Assembly (NCBI RefSeq): GCF_000648235.2
Contig: NZ_AP017977.1
Location: 1,178,001-1,242,000 of the forward strand
DNA length: 64,000 bases
Direction of reading: 5' to 3'
Source of the DNA: Neochlamydia sp. S13
Lineage (GTDB): Bacteria > Chlamydiota > Chlamydiia > Chlamydiales > Parachlamydiaceae
Position numbers and translations under genes: made by a program. Below are positions 49,479 to 59,346 of this stretch, in pieces (positions within the stretch are counted from its first letter, which is position 1; the number at the start of each line of letters is the position of its first letter). Under the pieces are notes generated by a model. That model searched no databases. It saw only the letters and a program-made list of their open reading frames with translations, and was not told the DNA's origin.

Positions 49479-50413
49479 GGCGTTGTTGCGTAAATGATAA
49501 GAAGTGTATGCGATAAGATTGCTCTTTAACGCTTAAGAGCTATAAAATTAGTTTACAAAAACAAAAATATAGGCAAGCTATGGAAAAAAGCTTAACTACC
49601 GCAAGCGGTTTATCACTTGCATCTCCTAAGCCTTACGAGGATTTTTGTTATCGCTGATTACTATGCTGACTTTGGGATTGCCTATTCCTTGTTATACCAG
49701 CAGTTATACTCGCATTTGCAGGCGTGCTAAGAAGGTTAGGCAAGGGCTTAAAAAGTTAAGCCTTAAAGCGTCCAATAGACATAGCCTTTGATTTTTTTGG
49801 AGTAAAGGTCTAGGGTGAGGGAGAGTGGAAAGTGCGCCAGCGTGGCAAAGCCAAACGAAGAATTTGGAGAAAGATTCATCTAACCATTTGCCCAGATTCG
49901 CATGAGATTATTTTAAGTGAATTAACGAAGAGCAATAAAGCCGATGATTCAGTGGCGAGCAAAATGATCTTTGAGCTACCAAAGAGTGTACAAACTGCTT
50001 ATGGAGATGACGCTTATGATAGGCAAGCTTTCTGTCGATCATCTTATGTGCGGGGTATAGATCCTTTGGTACCTCCCAGAAGAGGAAGAACGCTAAGCCA
50101 AGAGGCAGACAAGCCCTGGATGAAAAAAGAAAGGATGCTTTAAAAATCATTCAAGGCTTTGGAGGAGATGAGGAGGCTAGGCAGCTCTGGAAGAAGCTTT
50201 GCGGCTATCACAGAAGATCGCTTGCCGAAACGGTGATGTGCCGCTTTAAAAGAAGCTTTGGAGGAGACTTTCGTTCTAGGAAATTAGCCTATCAACAAGC
50301 AGAATTATATGCCAAATCCTTGGTTATGAACAAGAGGACAAAACTTGGAATGCCCAAGGCAATGGGTGCTAACTTAGGGATACGAGCTATTAGATCATTT
50401 ACGCAACAAGGCC
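49479..50413 (+). mobile_element. IS5-family (IS903-type) element, right arm, near full length
   Basis: 935 bases bounded by inverted repeats GGCGTTGTTGCGTAAATGA (49479-49497) and, inverted, GGCCTTGTTGCGTAAATGA (50395-50413), one mismatch. It contains a disrupted transposase. The right end adjoins TGATTTAGG (50414-50422), repeated at 45151-45159. Confidence 0.87.
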
Positions 50414-50420
50414 TGATTTA
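49579..50420 (+). pseudogene. IS903-type transposase, broken
   Basis: The frame is recognisable from about 49579. Around 49785-49830 it reads IAFDFFGVKV, a TAG, then GEGEWKVRQRGKAKRRIWRK, so the first DDE region has a stop. Downstream come HLTICPDSHEIILSELTKS, VQTAYGDDAYDRQAF (second Asp) and PLVPPRRGRTLSQ. Near 50135 the frame shifts; the rest is GYHRRSLAETVMCRFKRSFG (catalytic Glu region) and NKRTKLGMPKAMG. It matches the IS903 subgroup of IS5. Inactive as it stands. Confidence 0.82.
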
Positions 50421-50540
50421 GGTAAAAAAACTAAGACTTGAGAAGTCACAAGCGTTTAGAGCGCTTTAGGCAGATAAAAAATTTTTTAGCTTTATAGGCC
50501 TCTAATTTTATTAAAAATCACTTATTTATAAAAACTTTTG

Positions 50541-51191
50541 ATGGGAATAAAAATTTTCGCAATTATATTGCTCACTTGGGTTAGTTGGAGCTGTTCAACT
50601 CAAGATTCTTTCAATCCTTCTTTAAAATACGTAGAAATTGCCGCACGTGGGGAGGGAACTTCTGAAAGCAAGCCCATCATCTACCGCTTAAAAGTGGATG
50701 CTAATTGGATACAACACCATCCTTCTCCTGCAGATCCTCGTGCTGATACTAGGCAAGCAATTATAGAATTTTATATCGTTCATCAGGATGAAAAAGTCTT
50801 TGTGGCTATCCATAATTTTCCTTCCGATAGCATTTATCAGCGACCTTCCCCTTTTACCTACATTTCTCGTTGGAAAAGACAACTTCATCCTTTGAATCTA
50901 GAAACCGTCTCCCTAACATCTCAAGCCTTTGGAGGGTATTGTGGCTTTTTGTTTGAAGCTACAGGAGAGATAAAGGGAAGGCAAGCAACAATTTTTGCAT
51001 GGATCTTGCAATTAGCTCCCGAGCATTATCACCACCTTGTCGCCCCGAACTTGCCCTACCTTCTAAAAAAATATAGACAAATGAGAAGCGATGTAACCAT
51101 CAAAGCTATAGGCCCCCCATCCCTCATGAAAAAATATCGGCAGTCTATCATTGCTTTTGCTCGAAGTTTCCACCTTATTGAAGATTTATGA
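50541..51191 (+). CDS. Putative lipoprotein of the cytochrome c maturation locus
   Basis: 216 residues. The N-terminus is a lipoprotein signal (IKIFAIILLTWVSWSC, lipobox cysteine at about 18). The rest is soluble, with conserved-looking aromatic patches (FTYISRWKRQL, GGYCGFLFEA). I do not recognise a named domain. Its stop codon overlaps the start of the ResB-like gene (ATGA), so it is translated with it and may work with haem delivery or cytochrome c assembly outside the inner membrane. ATG 50541 was chosen; a TTG just before would add one residue. Confidence 0.72.
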   Translation: MGIKIFAIILLTWVSWSCSTQDSFNPSLKYVEIAARGEGTSESKPIIYRLKVDANWIQHHPSPADPRADTRQAIIEFYIVHQDEKVFVAIHNFPSDSIYQRPSPFTYISRWKRQLHPLNLETVSLTSQAFGGYCGFLFEATGEIKGRQATIFAWILQLAPEHYHHLVAPNLPYLLKKYRQMRSDVTIKAIGPPSLMKKYRQSIIAFARSFHLIEDL

Positions 51192-53794
51192 TGAAACATC
51201 TTTTAAAATTTTATCATTTTTTAGGAAGTATACAACTTGCCATCATGCTAATGGCGTTAGCAATTCTTGGAGCTGCTTTAGGAACAATTCTAGAAGCGCA
51301 AAGCCAGTCTCATCTTGCCTCTGCCTATCTTACCTACCACAATCCCCTATTTCGTAGCCTAGCAGGAGGATTTTTTATTAATATTTTGGTCTCCGCATTG
51401 AGAAGATGGCCTTTTCGTGTTAGACATATTCCCTTTTTGATAACTCACTGCGGACTACTCATGCTATTAAGCGGCCTTATTATCAACAATTACTGTGGCA
51501 TTCAAGGCTGTATGGGTCTCATAGAAGGGGGAGCTAGCCACCAAATTTTTCTTCCGAATACTTATGCTATCCATTTAGAGAAAAAGGGAATAGAAAACTC
51601 TCCTAAGAATATTCAAAGAGAGTATCCTTTAAATCAATTGATGCACCAACCAGTGAAGTTTGAAGATGTAGAGATGCGGGTTATTGAATATGCTCCTCAT
51701 TCTTATGAACGTAAAGAAACATGGGTTAAAGGTAATCAAGCTATCATTGCAGGTATAACTCCCATTCCTCTAATAGAATTCCAGGATAACAAGCATCTTC
51801 CCCCTTCTTTTAAAGCTCATTTTCATCATGAAAAGGCTCAGCCATGGAACTTGATTGCCTTAAAAACCCCTTTTATCAGTGAGACTGCTAAAAATTTCTA
51901 TCTGCATAATCTAACCGTAAAGATTTCTGAAACCGCAGGAGGAAAAATTCTTGTAGAAGAGTCTTTAGCTAAACTTTTGTTAGCTCCTTTAGATATAAAT
52001 ACAGCTCAATTTTCTTTTGCTTTGGAGTGGAACGACCCAACATTGAATGAGCTGGCCCAGCCTACTTTACAGGTGCAAATTAACCATGAAAAAATGGTGA
52101 TCAGACTTGCTGGTCCCGATAGCTTGCTTAATCAAAATATCTCTAGCCCTCATAGGGGAAAGCTGCTTTTTACTCTTGATTTTTTTAAAGAGCCCACCTG
52201 CTTGATTATGCAAGACGAGCAAGAAGATAATTATCTTTACTTTTTTAATGCCCATGGTGAGGTATATACTCAATCATTCAAAAAGGAAAAGCTTACCTCC
52301 ATTAGCGCTTATGATGATGGCTTTGAAGGATATAAAGTGCAAATGCCCTTCCCCTTTGACGATTTTCCTTGCAGCCGTACAGATAAAGAGCAGGCAGAAC
52401 TCTTACGGATTGCCATAAAGTTACGGCAAGGCTTAGCACACTATTCTACTCTTTCTCCTCCCCTACAATTGCTAAAGCAGGCCGCTGATGCGTCTCAACA
52501 AGAGTTTGCAGAGGCCACATTAAATTTTTTACAAGCTTGGGAAAACTCATCCTCTTTATTATTTACAGCTCCTTATTCGCCTTCATTAGAGAGGCTTTTC
52601 CATAAGTTAAACTGGAACATTCTTACCCAACAAGAGCAGTATGCCTGCGGATGGCTATGTCTTTTCCTTGAAGAAATTGAAAAAGAATTAGAGAAAGAAA
52701 AAAATTTTTCGCAAATTTTAATAAAGAGAGAATGGCCTTTTGCACTCCCTTTCATGTCATTAGATAACAACTCTGTTGATCCTATGATCTCTTTATTTGC
52801 GCAGCAATTATTTTCTGTAGCTTCACAGCTACCGCCCCCTCCTAAGATGCCACCTATGTTTTCTGCTAAAGCCCTGTCAGCTTATTTAAAAGCTTACGGT
52901 ATCACTTTATCTAACCTGCGCGAGCCTATGCAATCTCAGCCGATCATTCGTTCTTACCATGCAAGCCGCTTATATTTTGATAAGGTCCTAAAAATATTAT
53001 CTCCCTTAGCACCCATGAGGGCACCGCAATTGGCCCTGTTGATCAACGCGCTGCCAGACAATTCATATGCTTTGGAAGAGATAAAAAAAGCTTATATAAG
53101 CTATCAAATTCAGAATAAAGAAGAAACTCTTAGCTACCAGCCCTCTAAAGCAGAACTAATCACACATTTACTTTACAACGCTCCTTTAGCTACAAAAAGC
53201 CTTTCTAGCGAGGAAGCTAGTGCCCTTTCAGCTAGTTTAAACGCCGATGAAGTGATACTCAAGACCCCTTTAACTTTAAAGCAAACCAAAGATAAATCCT
53301 TGCCCAAATGGGAGCATAATCTTCCTTTGCTTACCTTGGAATTGAAAGAAGGCACTTATAAAGAGCTTATCACTCTCACCTATGATCCATACGGCAAAAA
53401 GCTTCTTTGGCCTATTTTGAAAGGGAAGTATCTTATACGTTTTCAACCTTTATTTAGGGATATTCCTTATAAAATACGTTTACATGATGCTCGGCAGATT
53501 AATTATCCAGGTACAAGCCAGCCTTATAGCTATGAAAGTGACATTTTTATCCATGATTTAAAAAGGAATACTAGAATAGAAAAAACCCTTAGCATGAATA
53601 ATATCTACCAAACAGCTGAGGGCTATCGGTTTTACTTAGCCAACCTCTCCCCCTCTTCGGAAGTGGCTGTCCAACATGCACAGATTTTAGTGAATTATGA
53701 TCCTGCTAAGTATTGGCTAACCTATCCAGGGGTGCTGATGATAAGTTTAGGAATTGGGTTACTCTGGTGGATGCAACCCTACAAAAGACGCTAA
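51188..53794 (+). CDS. ResB-like cytochrome c biogenesis protein
   Basis: 868 residues, part of the system II (Ccs) haem-attachment machinery. The N-terminal membrane part resembles ResB: FLGSIQLAIMLMALAILGAA, FFINILVSALRRWPFRVRHI and FLITHCGLLMLLSGLIINNY, with a conserved histidine. A large extracytoplasmic region follows, and a last membrane helix near the C-terminus (YPGVLMISLGIGLLWW) gives ResB topology. The soluble part is longer than in typical ResB (around 550). Its partner CcsA-like protein is encoded at 57148, separated by two opposite-strand genes. Confidence 0.83.
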   Translation: MMKHLLKFYHFLGSIQLAIMLMALAILGAALGTILEAQSQSHLASAYLTYHNPLFRSLAGGFFINILVSALRRWPFRVRHIPFLITHCGLLMLLSGLIINNYCGIQGCMGLIEGGASHQIFLPNTYAIHLEKKGIENSPKNIQREYPLNQLMHQPVKFEDVEMRVIEYAPHSYERKETWVKGNQAIIAGITPIPLIEFQDNKHLPPSFKAHFHHEKAQPWNLIALKTPFISETAKNFYLHNLTVKISETAGGKILVEESLAKLLLAPLDINTAQFSFALEWNDPTLNELAQPTLQVQINHEKMVIRLAGPDSLLNQNISSPHRGKLLFTLDFFKEPTCLIMQDEQEDNYLYFFNAHGEVYTQSFKKEKLTSISAYDDGFEGYKVQMPFPFDDFPCSRTDKEQAELLRIAIKLRQGLAHYSTLSPPLQLLKQAADASQQEFAEATLNFLQAWENSSSLLFTAPYSPSLERLFHKLNWNILTQQEQYACGWLCLFLEEIEKELEKEKNFSQILIKREWPFALPFMSLDNNSVDPMISLFAQQLFSVASQLPPPPKMPPMFSAKALSAYLKAYGITLSNLREPMQSQPIIRSYHASRLYFDKVLKILSPLAPMRAPQLALLINALPDNSYALEEIKKAYISYQIQNKEETLSYQPSKAELITHLLYNAPLATKSLSSEEASALSASLNADEVILKTPLTLKQTKDKSLPKWEHNLPLLTLELKEGTYKELITLTYDPYGKKLLWPILKGKYLIRFQPLFRDIPYKIRLHDARQINYPGTSQPYSYESDIFIHDLKRNTRIEKTLSMNNIYQTAEGYRFYLANLSPSSEVAVQHAQILVNYDPAKYWLTYPGVLMISLGIGLLWWMQPYKRR

Positions 53795-54074
53795 AAGAGT
53801 CTGCAGGATCTAATAGTAGCGCCTGCCATTTGTTTCACACTCTATCAGCTCCCTCATTATCAAGGCCTGTCTAAAGATTAAGAGTCGCCTAAAGAGCTGC
53901 TCAAAAGCCTATAATTAATTTATAAAAACCTAAATGCTTTAATATATTTTTTAGCTTACACATGAGCATGCGACAGGGATCTTTATAAACATAGCTGGAG
54001 GTAAGGCGAAGAAGTTATTAAATAAGCTGGTATAATTTAATACTTCTGCTACCGCCCTGCCTCCATGTAAAGCT

Positions 54075-55466
54075 CTAAGAAGGCTTAACATTTTTTTTAG
54101 CAGCATTCCTTCTTCTTCGCCTTTTATTGCTTTTAGAAGCAGATGGGTTATTAGCTTCCACAGCAACCTTTGTTGATTTGTTGGCCATGCTTCCATGCTG
54201 AGGTTGTTGGGTAGCTTTGGATTCAGGTGGCAATTCAACTAGCTTGTTAAGAATATTTTTCTGATTAGGGTTAAGTTTAGTACGGATAAGAGATTGCTGA
54301 GCTGCCGTTAGCGTATTAAAAGTCTCAAGCGCACGACGTCTTCTCTTTATCTTCTGATGAATATCTTCCATCGATAAAGTTTTCTCTTGCTCATTGTCTT
54401 TTTCTCTCTTGTCTTCCAAAGTCTGCTCTTCTTTTTTAATATCACCTTGAGCAGGAAGCTGTACCTGACTTTCTACATGCTCGTCGTCATTTTTGACTGA
54501 CTCTAACCTTTGTAAAAGCTCTTCCTCCGCTAACTTTTCTCGTTCAATCCCCATTGAGAGTGATTCTTGTGCGTACATGGTTGAGTTACGTGCAGAATGA
54601 CTAGGGGTATCCCGCCATTCATCCAAGTTTACCGAGTTACGTGCTGAGCTGCTTATCGATCCTGGCTCGTCACTTAGTTTATTGGCCATTTGATTAAAAG
54701 CACTTCCTAATGTTTGTAATAAGAGATCGTTTTCAGCTTCGGAATGCTGTTCATCTTCTTGGGGAGTTACACTTTTTAATTTCATCGCTAAAATAAGGTC
54801 TAGCAAATCTTCGACATCCTTGTCCTCTTCTATGTTTGAGGAATTGATGAAGGTATTAGGTGGGAGAGGTGGTGGTGGAGGCACTCCATTACCAGGAATG
54901 GCAGGGAGAGGACGAGATTGTGTATCTGTAGATAGCGCAGCTTTTTTAGCAGCAGGCAAAGATTCAACTGCTTGAGAAGATGGTAAAGAGGTAGGGTCAG
55001 AAGGTGATTTATTTAGGTCAGCCTGGGATTGCTGCGGACTAGTAAGGTGCAATTTATCATGAATATCTTTGCATGTTTTAGGCGAAACGATACCAGTTAT
55101 TAAACAACAAATAGGAGAAATAGTTAAAAACATCACAAATTTATAGGCATGCAAAGCAACATTCATCCAACTTTTGGAAAGATTTTCAGAAATGAGGTTA
55201 CAGCTTTCAAGCTTACTCCAACTTCTTTTTTTCAAAGCAGGTATTTGACCTAATGTAGTGATATAAGTAGCGGCAGCCATTTTGATAATAAGATTAGCTA
55301 GTTGTTGGCCTGCAGAGGGCACACAAGATATTGTCGATACAAACACCCAACTTCGCGCAGCTAAACGATATTTACCTGCTTCACTTAAAACAGCTTTATG
55401 GAGAGCCCAATTAGCGGGAGAGGCATCTATAGAAAAAAACTTAGATCTAGTAACACTTGTAGCCAT
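54075..55466 (-). CDS. Hypothetical protein, polyproline and basic-tail effector candidate
   Basis: 463 residues without a domain I know. There is one hydrophobic stretch at about 108-128 (FVMFLTISPICCLITGIV). A Ser/Pro/Gln-rich region holds the polyproline VPPPPPLPPN near residue 205. An acidic, coiled-coil-like region (EREKLAEEELLQRLE, DKREKDNEQEK) precedes KIKRRRR and a basic tail KSNKRRRRRNAAKKNVK that looks like a nuclear localisation signal. Such low-complexity, eukaryote-like features are common in secreted effectors of chlamydiae; secretion is inferred, not shown. It lies on the strand opposite the ccs genes. Confidence 0.7.
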   Translation of the reverse strand: MATSVTRSKFFSIDASPANWALHKAVLSEAGKYRLAARSWVFVSTISCVPSAGQQLANLIIKMAAATYITTLGQIPALKKRSWSKLESCNLISENLSKSWMNVALHAYKFVMFLTISPICCLITGIVSPKTCKDIHDKLHLTSPQQSQADLNKSPSDPTSLPSSQAVESLPAAKKAALSTDTQSRPLPAIPGNGVPPPPPLPPNTFINSSNIEEDKDVEDLLDLILAMKLKSVTPQEDEQHSEAENDLLLQTLGSAFNQMANKLSDEPGSISSSARNSVNLDEWRDTPSHSARNSTMYAQESLSMGIEREKLAEEELLQRLESVKNDDEHVESQVQLPAQGDIKKEEQTLEDKREKDNEQEKTLSMEDIHQKIKRRRRALETFNTLTAAQQSLIRTKLNPNQKNILNKLVELPPESKATQQPQHGSMANKSTKVAVEANNPSASKSNKRRRRRNAAKKNVKPS

Positions 55467-55741
55467 ATGACACCTTTATGCAAAAATTTGAATACCAACG
55501 TGCATATTAATAAATACCCAAATAGTTTACAATTACAACTTTAATAAGCCTGTTTAGAAGTTTATAGAAATAAGAGGTAGAGATACGAGGCGGAAAGTGA
55601 TTTCCTATTTTTTGACAAATGAGCAAAGTCTTAACAGATAAGCTTGGGTAAATAAAAAGATTACCATAAAGTATTTCCACTATGCAGAGGTATTAACCTA
55701 TGAATCTTAAGGAACAGCGGGATAGTTTTACTCCCTCATTT

Positions 55742-56905
55742 CTAAAAGCCAAAATCTAAGCTTTCCTCTTCACTCTCGCTTTCATCTTGTGCTATAGCTA
55801 GGCGTAAACTATTTAAGCTACTCGTTAACAATTCCTGGCATGAGGTCTTTTCTAGTTTGTCTTCGTTTGAAGTTTTTTCCTCTTTTCTTAAAGCATCATG
55901 AAAGTTCTTACTTGTAAAACTCTTAGAGCTACAAGAGGAGTTATAAGAGCGGTTTTTATTTAAAAATTCACGGTCAAGCTCGGTATAATCAAATTGACCA
56001 TTCTGATCATCCTCACTCAGCTCCCATTCACTTTCCTCAATAGGAGATTTTTCTTCTCCTGCAGATGAAGCATTCTTCTCCGTAAGCTGCGAAAGCTTGC
56101 ACCAGAATGCACCACTCATATTTAACAAAAGATCTGACATGCTCACAGATTTATGAGCCACTAAATCTTTCTGGCTTAATTCTGAGTCTGCATCAGCCGA
56201 ATGAGTCCTCTTTAGAGTTTCTCGGTACGGTACTGATAAACTGGATATAGGACAGCTGCTCTTAGTTATCTGCTTAGCTTGTGCTTGCGCAGGGATCAGG
56301 CTAGTGTTTACACTTAGTTTAGCTGAAGCATGAGAAAGACCTGGTTGAATAGGCTTTAGTTTAACTCTAGATAAAATCTGGGGAGTTACCACAAAAGGAG
56401 CATTAAGAACTGCCGATTTTGGCTTGAGTGACCTACATTTCTTAAGAGTGAGCCTATTTACTTTTTTTAAACCTTCAAGTTTTAAACCTTCAAGGCCTTT
56501 TTGGGACCTAGGCTTAGTAACGGTATTTGCGCACGACCGACTTAAATAGGAATCAACAGAGCTATTATGTTTAGGAGGTAAGAGGCTATTTGCAGAAGAA
56601 ATATGCATGTTTACAAGGGTATTGAATGCTAAGCGATGGGAAGCTGAGCTTTCAATTAAAATCCTACCTATGAGGGTAAGCTTAAAGCAAAGAATAGCAG
56701 CCATACCTGCTAAGATGCGTAGAGCAAGACTCCTGACTTTTACCGAATACCCATCTTTTTGAAAGATTATTTTCTTACCGAACGCTACATTAGCAAAAAA
56801 ATAAAAAAAATTTCCTATTTTTTCTCTTTTATCCGCCTGATGGGCAGGTCCTTCATAAATATGAAAAGCACGTGAGCCCAATTTGCTTATATTTCTTACT
56901 GCCAT
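55742..56905 (-). CDS. Hypothetical protein, acidic C-terminus, possible effector
   Basis: 387 residues from ATG 56905 (a further in-frame ATG at 56941 has a poorer RBS). The N-terminal 90 residues contain SRAFHIYEGPAHQAD, NFFYFFANVAFGKK and a hydrophobic stretch LRILAGMAAILCFKLTLIG, an arrangement I associate loosely with uncharacterised Parachlamydiaceae proteins. The middle is basic and low-complexity. The C-terminal third is Ser/Glu-rich and acidic (EESEWELSEDDQNGQFDY, DESESEEESLDFGF). No known domain. It follows the same strand as the polyproline protein, and the two may be co-regulated. Confidence 0.65.
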   Translation of the reverse strand: MAVRNISKLGSRAFHIYEGPAHQADKREKIGNFFYFFANVAFGKKIIFQKDGYSVKVRSLALRILAGMAAILCFKLTLIGRILIESSASHRLAFNTLVNMHISSANSLLPPKHNSSVDSYLSRSCANTVTKPRSQKGLEGLKLEGLKKVNRLTLKKCRSLKPKSAVLNAPFVVTPQILSRVKLKPIQPGLSHASAKLSVNTSLIPAQAQAKQITKSSCPISSLSVPYRETLKRTHSADADSELSQKDLVAHKSVSMSDLLLNMSGAFWCKLSQLTEKNASSAGEEKSPIEESEWELSEDDQNGQFDYTELDREFLNKNRSYNSSCSSKSFTSKNFHDALRKEEKTSNEDKLEKTSCQELLTSSLNSLRLAIAQDESESEEESLDFGF

Positions 56906-57147
56906 ATTGTGTCCAAAATTTAATCTTACACAATAACACATTTCTTATTTATAATAAAGAACTATTACAGTTAATTAATTAATAAACTAATAAAAAATGT
57001 TAATTATATTTTAAATATTACCTTAGAACACTGTAAAGCTTGCTTTAAGCCAAGCTTTCCCTTAAAGAATAAATTCATCATCTATTTGCTGCAAAAGATT
57101 ATTTTCAATAAGATAGCGAAAAGTAGTAGGACTTAGAGGTTAAGTAA

Positions 57148-59268
57148 ATGGATAAGGTGTACAAAATTTATTTAGGTTGGCTGAAAACGTTTTTTTATCT
57201 TTTATTAACTTTCTTATTACTAATAATTTTGATTCCTTCCTCTTCCTTGAATAGTTATGAACTAAGTGAACTAGCTTTGAAGGAAGTGCCTGCCTCTTTT
57301 AAGGGCCGGTTCAGGCCTTTAGAGGTAACAGCTCGTTTATGGCTTGAAGAATATTATCATCGACAATCTATCAAGGCACAGCATTATCAGGCTTTTCATA
57401 AGGTTGGACCTTCGGCCTTATCTCTTCTTTGGCATCTTCAATTTCAGGCTCATTATAACTGGGATGATATTCCTCTTTTTTGGATCTACTCAGCCCGCTT
57501 GAAAGAATTATTAGACCTGCCCGTGAAAGATAATTATTTTACCTATCAACAGCTTCATCAAGCGATTTATGAACGTAAAAAAACTAATCTTGCGTTGATT
57601 AAAGAATTAGTCACCTACCATTTCCTTAAAGCTTATTTTGAAGTTCCTAACCCCGCTAATAGAGAAAAAATGGAGTTGAGGCATCTATCTTCTGGGCTGT
57701 GGGCTACCTTCAAAAAAGGTCAGGTTTTTATTACCGACCATCCTAAAAATCCTCCTTGGCAATACCTTAAAGCCGGGTTTATGACTTCTGATCCCATTGA
57801 GGAACTTACTTCCGACTATGTTAAAAAACATCGTCCTCTTAACGAAGAAATTTTAAGAATTCTACAAGCTGTAAAACAGTTTTCTTATCTAAAAGGCCCC
57901 TACGCCGAGGGAGATAATGAATATCAAGCACTTTATCGGCAATTAACAGCAAAAAACTTAGCTCCCTATCAAATCGCAGAATTTCTTGAGCAAGAATATC
58001 CTTTAAACCAACGGCTAGCTTATGCGGGCACAATCTTCAAGGTTTTGCCCTCCAAAGATGGTGAATGGTATTCTCTTAATACTCTGACCATGCATCACTA
58101 CAATGTAGAAAAAAATCTGTTAGAGCCTATTCCCAATTTTACTCTTTATCCAAATGAACAATTTGAGCAGCTACGCGATCTTTACTATAAGCTTATCAAG
58201 GATTATAACAATAAAGAATACAAGCAGCAGCTAGCTTATCTACTGATGGATAATTATCCTATCCTAATTGGACAGCCTATTCAAAAGGCTTGGGGAAAAT
58301 CTCTCACTTACCCTTCTATCAAAAAGTTAAGAATGGAGCATTGGTATTATCAACTACCTTTAATCGAAGCCACTATCGCTCTCTATAGCTTAGCTATTAT
58401 TCTATTCTCCATTGGACTTAGCCAGAAAAAGCAAAAATTTAATAAAATTGGTTCTTGCTGTACCTTCCTAGCATTTTGCTTAAATACTTTAATTTTAGTT
58501 CTTCGATGCCTTATTTTAGAGCGTCCTCCAGTATCTAATATGTTTGAAACGGTGATTTATGTACCATGGATCGCTGTATTAACAAGCCTTGTCCTTGCTA
58601 GGAAAATGAAAAATTCCTTCATTATGTTAAGCGCATCTATCGTAGCCTTAGCTTTAATTATTATGATTAAAGTGACAGGCTTAGGAAGCGGCTTAGAAAA
58701 TGTTCAAGCTGTTTTAGATTCTCACTATTGGTTAATTATTCATGTTTTAATGGTAGTAGGCAGCTACGGAGTTTTTGCCTTAGCAGGCGTTTTAGGACAA
58801 ATCTACCTTTGTCAATATATAATTCATAAACATGAAACGTCCGAGATGCGTGAATTAGGCCAAACAATTTTGCAAGCGGTCTATGTGGGAGTTATCCTTC
58901 TTATTCCCGGCACTCTATTAGGAGGGGTTTGGGCAGCGCAAAGTTGGGGTCGTTTTTGGGATTGGGATCCTAAAGAATCCTGGGCATTTATCTCTAGCTG
59001 CATTTATCTTATCTTTATCCATGCCTACACCTTTAAACATATCTATTTCTTTGGATTAGCGATGGGTTCAATATTAGGCTTGCTAGCTATTAGCTTTACA
59101 TGGTATGGAGTGAACTACATCTTAGGTACAGGATTACATAGCTATGGATTCGGAGCAGGGGGAGAAATTTATTATTATCTGTTTATTTTAGCGGAACTAT
59201 TTTTTTTAATAGTTGCTGGCTATTTTCATTTAAAAGCCGTACAGGTAAAATCTTTTGAACGGAAATAA
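57148..59268 (+). CDS. CcsA/ResC-like cytochrome c biogenesis protein
   Basis: 706 residues. The C-terminal half is a CcsA haem-handling domain: VSNMFETVIYVPWI, HVLMVVGSYGVFALAG, the tryptophan-rich motif WGRFWDWDPKESWAFI, and LGTGLHSYGFGAGG with a conserved histidine. The N-terminal ~370 residues contain one membrane helix and a soluble domain absent from simple CcsA. Together with the ResB-like protein it would ligate haem to apocytochrome c. GAGG precedes the ATG. It is divergent from the hypothetical gene upstream. Confidence 0.88.
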   Translation: MDKVYKIYLGWLKTFFYLLLTFLLLIILIPSSSLNSYELSELALKEVPASFKGRFRPLEVTARLWLEEYYHRQSIKAQHYQAFHKVGPSALSLLWHLQFQAHYNWDDIPLFWIYSARLKELLDLPVKDNYFTYQQLHQAIYERKKTNLALIKELVTYHFLKAYFEVPNPANREKMELRHLSSGLWATFKKGQVFITDHPKNPPWQYLKAGFMTSDPIEELTSDYVKKHRPLNEEILRILQAVKQFSYLKGPYAEGDNEYQALYRQLTAKNLAPYQIAEFLEQEYPLNQRLAYAGTIFKVLPSKDGEWYSLNTLTMHHYNVEKNLLEPIPNFTLYPNEQFEQLRDLYYKLIKDYNNKEYKQQLAYLLMDNYPILIGQPIQKAWGKSLTYPSIKKLRMEHWYYQLPLIEATIALYSLAIILFSIGLSQKKQKFNKIGSCCTFLAFCLNTLILVLRCLILERPPVSNMFETVIYVPWIAVLTSLVLARKMKNSFIMLSASIVALALIIMIKVTGLGSGLENVQAVLDSHYWLIIHVLMVVGSYGVFALAGVLGQIYLCQYIIHKHETSEMRELGQTILQAVYVGVILLIPGTLLGGVWAAQSWGRFWDWDPKESWAFISSCIYLIFIHAYTFKHIYFFGLAMGSILGLLAISFTWYGVNYILGTGLHSYGFGAGGEIYYYLFILAELFFLIVAGYFHLKAVQVKSFERK

Positions 59269-59346
59269 AATGATTTGTTAAAATTTTAGCATGCTACATA
59301 GAGCCTACACAAATCTCCCAATAATAGGTTAGCTTATAGGAACCCC

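Larger units (their letters stand above)
45151..50422. mobile_element. Composite transposon carrying F-box-LRR genes, with 9-bp target repeats
   Basis: Two copies of one IS5-family (IS903-type) element lie in inverted orientation at the ends: a truncated copy at 45161-45545 and a near-full copy at 49479-50413. Their outer 3' ends (GGCCTTGTTGCGTAAATGA on each side) are identical. The sequence TGATTTAGG flanks the whole unit at 45151-45159 and 50414-50422, a 9-bp direct repeat as IS903-type elements generate; one extra G (45160) separates the left copy from the IS end. Between the IS copies lie one intact and one broken F-box-LRR gene of a sub-lineage with LNQNQLTSLP repeats. Confidence 0.8.

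Noticed and set aside
53951..54238. Minus-strand 95-codon frame at the end of the polyproline gene
   Set aside because: Overlaps the larger gene in another frame and has no recognisable features.
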